From contig DAOUTQ010000014.1 in assembly GCA_030668615.1 (NCBI GenBank), positions 1 to 37,027 on the forward strand: a DNA stretch of 37,027 nt. The letters are read 5' to 3'. Shown here piece by piece: positions 20,090 through 27,103 of this stretch. Each line of letters opens with the position of its first letter. Position 1 is the first letter of the stretch. Source of the DNA: Bacteroidales bacterium. Its GTDB lineage: Bacteria; Bacteroidota; Bacteroidia; Bacteroidales; UBA12077. The position numbers and the translations under genes are program-made. The notes below the pieces were generated by a model that saw only the letters and a list, made by a program, of their open reading frames with translations, searched no databases and had not been told where the DNA came from.

Positions 20090-20467
20090 ATGATAACATA
20101 TAATTTTAATAATGAAACAGGAATGCTTGAAACAACATTTGAGGGTAAGATTACTGTTGTAGAACTTATTGATTATATAGAATCAGTTAGAGATGATAAT
20201 ACTCTTCCTAAAAAGTTAAAGATTTTCTCAGATGGTTCTAATGGAAGGTTTGCAACTAAGGTTAATCCAAAAGAGCTGAAGCGATTTTTAGATATAAACA
20301 AGGTAACATTAAAACAAAAGGATTTTATATATGATGCTTATGTTGTTTCAGGCTCAGTTGAAATGGCTTTAGGAATGCTGTATAAGAATTTAATAAAGAT
20401 TAAGAATTATAAGTTTAATATTTTCTCAACCAAAGAAGCAGCGTTAAATTGGCTTAATGAGGTTTAA
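20090..20467 (+). CDS. STAS/SpoIIAA-like small protein
   Basis: ITYNFNNETGMLETTFEGKITVVELIDYIESVRDD...IFSTKEAALNWL; size and pattern of SpoIIAA-like domains. Confidence 0.6.
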   Translation: MITYNFNNETGMLETTFEGKITVVELIDYIESVRDDNTLPKKLKIFSDGSNGRFATKVNPKELKRFLDINKVTLKQKDFIYDAYVVSGSVEMALGMLYKNLIKIKNYKFNIFSTKEAALNWLNEV

Positions 20468-20469
20468 TT

Positions 20470-21642
20470 TTAAAAGCTATATCTAAACCGTAAAAACATC
20501 ATTGTCATTTTATCGTATTTATCTCCAAAAGTTCCTTCAAATCGTTGTCCGTATATAGCAAATCTAAAATTATCACTAACCGAATAGTTAAGTGAAGGCA
20601 TTATAAAGTATCCATTACCCAAAGAAGGGAAATACATAACAGAAATACTACCTGAGAGTAATGGATGAATAGGATAAGATATTTGCCCAAACCATGAGAA
20701 CTTGCTATATGATGTTGTTTTTACTGATAATGGCATAAAATATAAATCGTTAAAGCTATTTAAGTTTAATTTGTCAAAATAACCATTGTAATTAGCTTCT
20801 AAAGAAATGTTTAGTGAATTTGAAAACAAATAACTAAATCCGGCTGAAACAATAGCAACACCTGTTGAATCTGAAAAATTTTCTTGTGGATGGAAATAGC
20901 TTATTTCACCATTAAATCCAAAATCCATTATGCTTCCAGACCAACCTGCTCCAATCACATAATCAGATGTATCAATTATTCCACCAATTAGTTGAAAGTC
21001 GTAGCTCCACTTATTGAATCGATATAATCCGGCAGCTGTAATATTATTATCTTTATCAATCTTTACTGCAGCTTCTGCAATAGAAGTATAATTAGGATAA
21101 TATTGAATTCTTAAAGCATCACTTCCTGCTCGTTCTTCGTAATCGAAATCAAAAAACGAATAAGAATTAAAAATGTCGTTTGGATTCCAGGCGAATGATT
21201 GACCCCAATTTATTCTTTGTCTCCCCAAAGTAATTACCCACTTATTAAGGTTTAGTTCAAGATAAGCTCTGTCAAATGTGGTATTTAACACATATGAATT
21301 ACCATCGGTAATATTATTTGTTAGAAAATTTAAATAACCATTATCTTCTTCAAGTGAATTAGCGTAATTAGGCATAAACTTTACTAAATCACCATATATT
21401 AATCTGTTTCGCATATCTAAAGCAAAGGTTAGTTTATCATTCACATACCATTTGTAATTCAGTCGATTATGAATTAAATTATCAACCAGCCAAACAGAAT
21501 CAACACTATTGAACATGGCGGTATTCATATACTTTACATAACCGTTTAATTGCATGTTTGAAAAAACGGATTGCTGGCTATTAGCATTATAAGCTATTAT
21601 TAGTAGAAACATTATTATTAAAAGCTTTTTCACAATTTTCAA
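20470..21642 (-). CDS. Outer-membrane porin-like protein (DUF1302/alginate-export-like)
   Basis: Signal peptide MKIVKKLLIIMFLLIIAYNANSQ; LGRQRINWGQSFAWNPNDIFNSYSFFDFDYEERAGSDALRIQYY; terminal RFRYSF; TTG start. Confidence 0.8.
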   Translation of the reverse strand: MKIVKKLLIIMFLLIIAYNANSQQSVFSNMQLNGYVKYMNTAMFNSVDSVWLVDNLIHNRLNYKWYVNDKLTFALDMRNRLIYGDLVKFMPNYANSLEEDNGYLNFLTNNITDGNSYVLNTTFDRAYLELNLNKWVITLGRQRINWGQSFAWNPNDIFNSYSFFDFDYEERAGSDALRIQYYPNYTSIAEAAVKIDKDNNITAAGLYRFNKWSYDFQLIGGIIDTSDYVIGAGWSGSIMDFGFNGEISYFHPQENFSDSTGVAIVSAGFSYLFSNSLNISLEANYNGYFDKLNLNSFNDLYFMPLSVKTTSYSKFSWFGQISYPIHPLLSGSISVMYFPSLGNGYFIMPSLNYSVSDNFRFAIYGQRFEGTFGDKYDKMTMMFLRFRYSF

Positions 21643-21647
21643 GTTTT

Positions 21648-21679
21648 ACAAGATGCATGATTTAAGATACAAGATGCAT
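21648..21679. repeat. Short direct repeat ACAAGATGCAT x2 flanking the four-helix-bundle gene
   Basis: ACAAGATGCAT at 21648-21658 and 21669-21679. Confidence 0.8.
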
Positions 21680-21688
21680 CGCTGATCT

Positions 21689-22063
21689 TTATTTATCTGA
21701 AATATGTTGTTTTAATACTGATTGAGAAAAATTGTATATCATCTTACTTCGTTTGATATACTCAGAATTTAGGTAGTTGTATTTTTCCTTATCAATTAAT
21801 GATTTCGTTGCAAAAAGGATATCAAGATGGTAAATTGTTTCATCACATACAGCATGAGAAATAGTTAAAGATCTCAAGAAGTCTTTTTTATGTGAACGTT
21901 TGCCAAACCCTTCTACTATGTTAGCACCAACAGATTTTGATGATCTGCGAATCTGACTTCCTTCTTCGAAAAGTTCAAATTTTGGAAGTTTTAGAGTTAT
22001 ATTATGTATTTCAACAGCTAATTTAAAAGCCAACTTATAAATTTCTAAGTCTCTATAATTCAT
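21689..22063 (-). CDS. Four helix bundle protein (IVP / S23-like, TIGR02436-type)
   Basis: MNYRDLEIYKLAFKLAVEIHNIT...EGSQIRRSSKSVGANIVEGFGKRSHKKDFLRSLTISHAVCDETIYHLDI. Confidence 0.93.
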   Translation of the reverse strand: MNYRDLEIYKLAFKLAVEIHNITLKLPKFELFEEGSQIRRSSKSVGANIVEGFGKRSHKKDFLRSLTISHAVCDETIYHLDILFATKSLIDKEKYNYLNSEYIKRSKMIYNFSQSVLKQHISDK

Positions 22064-22089
22064 TATTTATATTTTAATATTGCACTTTT

Positions 22090-22120
22090 TATCCTGAAGC
22101 CTGTATCCTCTATCCTGAAT
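22090..22120. repeat. Degenerate short tandem repeat TATCCTGAAG/TGTATCCTC/TATCCTGAAT
   Basis: Three related about 10-bp units, ending at the ATPase stop codon (22121). Confidence 0.75.
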
Positions 22121-22807
22121 CTATAGCCTCCGTTCATCAGAAACCACATGTCCATCTTCAACTGTTATTACTCTTCGAGCTTTGTTTACAACTCTTTGAT
22201 CATGAGTAGAGAAAATGAATGTTATATTTTCTTCTTTATTAAGTGCTTCCATTATGTCAAGTAAAGTTTCTGTTGATTTAGAATCAAGATTTGCTGTGGG
22301 CTCATCAGCCAGAATAAATTTAGGTTTTGAAGCCAAAGCTCTTGCAACAGCAACTCTTTGTTGTTGTCCGCCAGATAATTTGGATGGTCGGCTATTTGCT
22401 CTGTCAGCAATTCCAACTGCAATTAGCAATTCCATTGCACGCTTTCTTCTTTCGGCTTTCTTTTTACCTTGAAGTTCCATAATGAATTCAACATTTTCTA
22501 TTGCAGTTAAAACGGGAATTAAATTATAAGCCTGAAAAACAAAACCAATATTTTGTAATCTGAAATCGATTAGTTTTGAAGAGCTAAACTCTCTAATGTT
22601 TTCATCGTTTACTATTATATCACCCTCAGTTGGATTGTCTAAGCCTCCAATCATGTTTAATAGGGTTGTTTTTCCTGATCCTGATGGACCAACAATTGCG
22701 GCAAATTCGCCTTGTTCGAATGATAAATCGATATGGTCAACAGCTTTTACTTGTATTTCTGAGTCATTGTATATTTTAACGAGATTCTTTAATTCTAATA
22801 CTTTCAT
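22121..22807 (-). CDS. ABC transporter ATP-binding protein (LolD/MacB type)
   Basis: GPSGSGKTTLLNMIGGLD (Walker A), LSGGQQQRVAVARAL, ILADEPTANLD; start MKVLELKN at 22807. Confidence 0.95.
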   Translation of the reverse strand: MKVLELKNLVKIYNDSEIQVKAVDHIDLSFEQGEFAAIVGPSGSGKTTLLNMIGGLDNPTEGDIIVNDENIREFSSSKLIDFRLQNIGFVFQAYNLIPVLTAIENVEFIMELQGKKKAERRKRAMELLIAVGIADRANSRPSKLSGGQQQRVAVARALASKPKFILADEPTANLDSKSTETLLDIMEALNKEENITFIFSTHDQRVVNKARRVITVEDGHVVSDERRL

Positions 22808-22915
22808 CTTTTTGAGTTTTTGGCTCTTTGCTGTTAGCGAAAACAAAGAGTTATGTTTTTATTTTTAAAATTCATTGTACTTATTGCTAAAGGCTAATAG
22901 CCTTTAGCTTGTAAT

Positions 22916-24133
22916 TTACTCTATTCTTAATGCTTCTGCAGGATTTAATTTAATTGCTTTTCGTGCAGGATATATAGCAGATAGGATACCGGTAATTATT
23001 ACTAATATGGTTACAGTAATTACAGAATCTATTCCTATTGTTGGATAAACCATGGTGTCAAAACCAGCAGAGCTTAATCCGTCGGCCCATAATGATAAAT
23101 CAAGTCCGGTTTTACCGGTAATAATTGTTAAACCAACAGCCAACGCTATCCCTATAACGCCACCTACCAGAGAAAGAAATATGGTTTCGAGAACAATCAT
23201 TGTAAATACTCGTAATTTATTCATCCCAACAGCCATTAACATCCCTAATTCTTTAACTCGCTCAAGAATAACCATTAGCATGGTGTTAACTATACCAAAA
23301 CCTAAAGCTAATAATATAATAATAACGAAAATATAAATCATAAACTCCATACTTTCGTTCATCATTTTCATGTCGGGCATAAGTTCTGTCCATGTAAGAG
23401 TTTGTAAGTTGGGATATTCTGATTTCAACTGAGTAGCCAATTCATTTTCCATATTATTCTCGGTCATTCGAATTGCTAATTCATGAGCAACATTATCTTC
23501 TATCTTAATTAAATTTTGAAGATCTTCTACTCTGACAAAAGCACGCATTTCATCATAAGTTGAATTTGCAGTTTTAAAAATCCCAGCAACCCTGAAAGAT
23601 CCACCGGAAAGTGTTCCGTCCATTTCAGTAACAGTAACTACAATTTTTGACCGAACCTTAACTTTTAACTTCTTAGCGAGTTTTTCTCCAATAACAATTG
23701 GATTCCTTTTTACTCCTTCGAAATAGGCTCCATCAATTATTTTAGTGTGTAAGTTGGTTACCCTTTGTTCGTTTTCTGGATCTATTCCAACCATTTGTAC
23801 ACCGGAACCTGTTTCAGCTGATGAAATCATACAGGTTGCAATAATACGAGTAGAAACACCTGCAACATTGGGTTTCGATTCAATGTTTTCTTTAATTGTA
23901 TTTATATCAGTGATGTAATCTTCTACTTCACTTGTTTGTATATAATCGGCGTGATGAATTTGAATGTGAGAAACTTCAGTTTTTATTACATTATCTACTT
24001 TTTGGTTAAGCCAACCAAGCATAAATGCAATTGTAAAAACTCCTGCAAAAACACCTAATGCAATTGCTGAGATTATTACTAAACTTCTGGTTCTGCTTCT
24101 CCACACATTTCGCCATGATACTGCCCAAATCAT
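22916..24133 (-). CDS. ABC transporter permease, FtsX/LolC-E family
   Basis: AVSWRNVWRSRTRSLVIISAIALGVFAG; C-terminal VMLILERVKELGMLMAVGMN-type region; YPARKAIKLNPAEALRIE. Confidence 0.93.
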   Translation of the reverse strand: MIWAVSWRNVWRSRTRSLVIISAIALGVFAGVFTIAFMLGWLNQKVDNVIKTEVSHIQIHHADYIQTSEVEDYITDINTIKENIESKPNVAGVSTRIIATCMISSAETGSGVQMVGIDPENEQRVTNLHTKIIDGAYFEGVKRNPIVIGEKLAKKLKVKVRSKIVVTVTEMDGTLSGGSFRVAGIFKTANSTYDEMRAFVRVEDLQNLIKIEDNVAHELAIRMTENNMENELATQLKSEYPNLQTLTWTELMPDMKMMNESMEFMIYIFVIIILLALGFGIVNTMLMVILERVKELGMLMAVGMNKLRVFTMIVLETIFLSLVGGVIGIALAVGLTIITGKTGLDLSLWADGLSSAGFDTMVYPTIGIDSVITVTILVIITGILSAIYPARKAIKLNPAEALRIE

Positions 24134-24158
24134 AATTTCTAATTTATATGGTTATTTT

Positions 24159-25379
24159 TTAAGCTCTAAGAGCTTTTGTAACTTTTAAGTTTTTTACCTT
24201 AAATATTGGATATAGCGATATAATTAATGTCATAATAAATACTGCTAACACCTGATTTGTAAATACCGCCGGTGCTGTTCCAAAACACATGAAAGGTTCA
24301 AAACCAAACTGTACATATGCATCGGCAAGATCTGGAGGTAGTTCAATAGGGTTTTGTACAAGCAATAATATAAGCGGGATACTTGCTATAAATCCTGATA
24401 TAACTCCAACTATTCCAATAAGAATTGTTTCGTAAAAAAGAATAACAGCAAGTTTATATTTCTGCATTCCTACAGCAACCATAACCCCTAATTCTCTTTT
24501 ACGTTCGGCAACCATCATAATAATAGTACCGAAAATTCCAAATCCAATTACTATGTAAAGAATAGCTTTCATTACAATTCCGCCAGACTTATCACTGTCG
24601 ATAAATTGAACTACTGCAGGATTCAGCTCTTGCCAGCTCAAAACATTATAATTGTCGCTTAAAGATTTATCCAGTTTTCTAATTGCCGGAGCAACATCGG
24701 TATAATCATCAACCATTATCATTAATGATGTTATCATATCCTCGGCAGAATAGAATTGTTGAGCAAGATTAATATCCATAAAGACACCTAAACTATTCAT
24801 TTGTGGAGTAGAAAATTTTAAAATTCCTTTTACAGGATACGCACCTGCAGCAGTAACTCCATGATATCCTTGACTAATTAAGATGATTGTATCGTTAACA
24901 TCTAAATTTAAGTGTTCGGCAATATTATAAGTAAGTAAAATTCCCTGATCACCGGTTGTAATAAATTCACCTTCGTGAATCCAGTTTTTAAGATTTGATG
25001 TCATATTGTCCTTTTCAGGTTCAATTCCAATTACAGCACCGCCACGAGTGTTTGGTCCTGATGAGAGTAAGGCAAAAGATTCTAATCTTTTTGCTGTAGT
25101 AGTAATTTCTGGAATTTTGTCTACTGAAGCTATCAATTCTTCCGTAGGTGAAAATATATTATTGATAGATTTATTATCTTGAAATTCCGGATGTTGAATT
25201 TGTAAATATCCGGAAGATAATTTAACAGACATATCAATCATACTTCCATAAGTGCCATCTTGGAGAGAGCTCATTACTGTTGATATAAGTACACCAAAGA
25301 ATATGGATGCAACAGTTATCAGAGTTCTTCTTTTATTCCTCCAAAGATTTTTCCAGGCCATTGAAAATGATTTCATCAT
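24159..25379 (-). CDS. ABC transporter permease, FtsX/LolC-E family
   Basis: SMAWKNLWRNKRRTLITVASIFFGVLIS; MMVAERKRELGVMVAVGMQKYKLAVILFYETI; LYPIFKVKNLKVTKALRA. Confidence 0.93.
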   Translation of the reverse strand: MMKSFSMAWKNLWRNKRRTLITVASIFFGVLISTVMSSLQDGTYGSMIDMSVKLSSGYLQIQHPEFQDNKSINNIFSPTEELIASVDKIPEITTTAKRLESFALLSSGPNTRGGAVIGIEPEKDNMTSNLKNWIHEGEFITTGDQGILLTYNIAEHLNLDVNDTIILISQGYHGVTAAGAYPVKGILKFSTPQMNSLGVFMDINLAQQFYSAEDMITSLMIMVDDYTDVAPAIRKLDKSLSDNYNVLSWQELNPAVVQFIDSDKSGGIVMKAILYIVIGFGIFGTIIMMVAERKRELGVMVAVGMQKYKLAVILFYETILIGIVGVISGFIASIPLILLLVQNPIELPPDLADAYVQFGFEPFMCFGTAPAVFTNQVLAVFIMTLIISLYPIFKVKNLKVTKALRA

Positions 25380-25469
25380 TTTAATTAATAATTTATAGTT
25401 AATAATTAGTAATTTTTAGATTCTTTCGATGATTTATAGTTGTTGTTTAAAATGTGTGTAACAATCATA

Positions 25470-25530
25470 TTTCGACAGGCTCAATATGACATTACACAAA
25501 TTTCAAAGTGTCACACTGAGTTTATCGAAG
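25470..25530. repeat. Imperfect inverted repeat (TTTCGACAGGCTCAATATGACA ... TGTCACACTGAGTTTATCGAAG)
   Basis: About 22-bp arms at 25470-25491 and 25509-25530; resembles the widespread CTTCGACAGGCTCAGTGTGACA intergenic repeat. Confidence 0.75.
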
Positions 25531-25559
25531 TGTGCTTTTATTGTATTATTCATTAATAA

Positions 25560-26336
25560 TTATCTTAGTCTTTTCATGTTTTGTTGTGAGAAAAATGAGT
25601 TTTGTATAGAAACGTTAAATTTGATTTCATCAATAACTACAATAGTTTTCTGATTTTCTTTATCAGCAGGAATAATTTCTATTCTCGATGGAATTTTTCT
25701 ATCGTCCATCATTTTAACTTCTGTCCCGAGTTCAGTTTTTACCAAATATTCATCTTCATCGTAATATTCCGATTTCATCATTAAATATTCATCTTTACTT
25801 ATCCATTTAATGATTTTTCCCCAAACAACAGCAGCTTCTTCTTTTGGAAGCATTTCAATTTTCCAGCAATCCCAGCCATCAATAGTTTCAGAACCAATCA
25901 TTTTATGATCGAAATCAACTACTAAGGATGATTCTTTAAGAATGTCATCATTGGTATAATCAGAGCCCATCCAACCGTCAACCATCATTGATGGAGGAAG
26001 TTTTATCATTCTACTAATTGTTGGCATCCAGTTCCACATTTCTGTTTCGCGTTTTAAAAATGCTTGTCCCTTTTCTTTAGCAGGGGCTGTTATAAGTGTC
26101 ATCGAATAATCTCTTTCTAAAGTCCATATTTTAAATTGAATGGTCCGTTCCCAGGTCGGTCGTACAATGGTCATTGTCATTGTTCCCTGACTTGACTTTT
26201 CGCCATTCCATTTTTCATCAGCTTTTCTAACAATCTCTTTTGCATCTTGTCCAAATGCTGATGTTAAGTTAAATAAAATCATTACCACAAGCAGTACTGA
26301 TTTTAGTGTTTTAATTGTTTTCATAGTGTTTAACAT
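25560..26336 (-). CDS. Outer membrane lipoprotein-sorting (LolA-like) protein
   Basis: Signal peptide; GTMTMTIVRPTWERTIQFKIWTLERDYSMTLITAPAKEKGQAFLKRETEMWNWMPTISRMIKLPPSMMVDGWMGSDYTNDDI. Confidence 0.9.
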   Translation of the reverse strand: MLNTMKTIKTLKSVLLVVMILFNLTSAFGQDAKEIVRKADEKWNGEKSSQGTMTMTIVRPTWERTIQFKIWTLERDYSMTLITAPAKEKGQAFLKRETEMWNWMPTISRMIKLPPSMMVDGWMGSDYTNDDILKESSLVVDFDHKMIGSETIDGWDCWKIEMLPKEEAAVVWGKIIKWISKDEYLMMKSEYYDEDEYLVKTELGTEVKMMDDRKIPSRIEIIPADKENQKTIVVIDEIKFNVSIQNSFFSQQNMKRLR

Positions 26337-26914
26337 TTTTTTGAATACATTGATATTATTTTCTTTTCTACCGCATCAATAGGGTAGTTATCCGGATCTG
26401 AAACATAAGTCATTCCAACACCATCGAGCATTGACTGGAAAAAGTAAACTTCGGCTTGAGGATCTTCGTAACCCTCGCGCTCGAAATATTCATATAAAGT
26501 TTTGAAGAAAGGCTCAAACATTGCCCATAATTCATTTTCAAATAGTTTCAATACTGGAGTTTGAGCCATTAATGAAAAATACAATCTATAATAAACAACA
26601 TGTTCCTTTATGGTTTTAACCATTTGTTTTATGAAATGGATTAATTCTTCTTTGGTTAATATTCCAACATGGTTTGGATCGAAAAAATCCATTAAGCTTT
26701 CAATTCCATGAAGAATAATAGCTTTTAATAAATCTTCTTTGCTTTCGAAGTAATTATACATTAAGCCCTTAGATATTCCAGCCTGTTTTGCTATTTTACT
26801 GATAGGCGTTGGATAATACCCATCGTTAGCAAAAAGCTCCAAAGCCACTCCCATTATTTTTTGTTTAGTGGCTTCCCTTATTTCTTCAAATTTTTCTGGT
26901 GTTCTCGGCGACAT
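26330..26914 (-). CDS. TetR/AcrR family transcriptional regulator
   Basis: ATKQKIMGVALELFANDGYYPTPISKIAKQAGISKGLMYNYFESKEDLLKAI; start MSPRTPEKF at 26914. Confidence 0.93.
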   Translation of the reverse strand: MSPRTPEKFEEIREATKQKIMGVALELFANDGYYPTPISKIAKQAGISKGLMYNYFESKEDLLKAIILHGIESLMDFFDPNHVGILTKEELIHFIKQMVKTIKEHVVYYRLYFSLMAQTPVLKLFENELWAMFEPFFKTLYEYFEREGYEDPQAEVYFFQSMLDGVGMTYVSDPDNYPIDAVEKKIISMYSKKC

Positions 26915-26966
26915 AGTATATATTATTATTCGATCAAGCGTAAATTCAATATTTGCAAACACTTTA

Positions 26967-26984
26967 TGAATGAACGGTTGGTCA
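26967..26984. promoter_or_regulatory. Candidate TetR-type operator TGAATGAACGGTTGGTCA
   Basis: Imperfect dyad upstream of the tetR-like gene. Confidence 0.35.
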
Positions 26985-27103
26985 AAGATAAATATATTTT
27001 AATATAGCAAACAAGTTTTTTGTAATATTTTTTTGGAAAATTTAGTAATCCTTGAAATAATTGCTTAATTTTTAAGTGTTTAATTTCTGTTTAATGTTTT
27101 ATC

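Noticed and set aside
22215-22868. 85-aa and 90-aa plus-strand ORFs opposite the ABC ATPase
   Set aside because: Antisense to a gene with intact Walker motifs.
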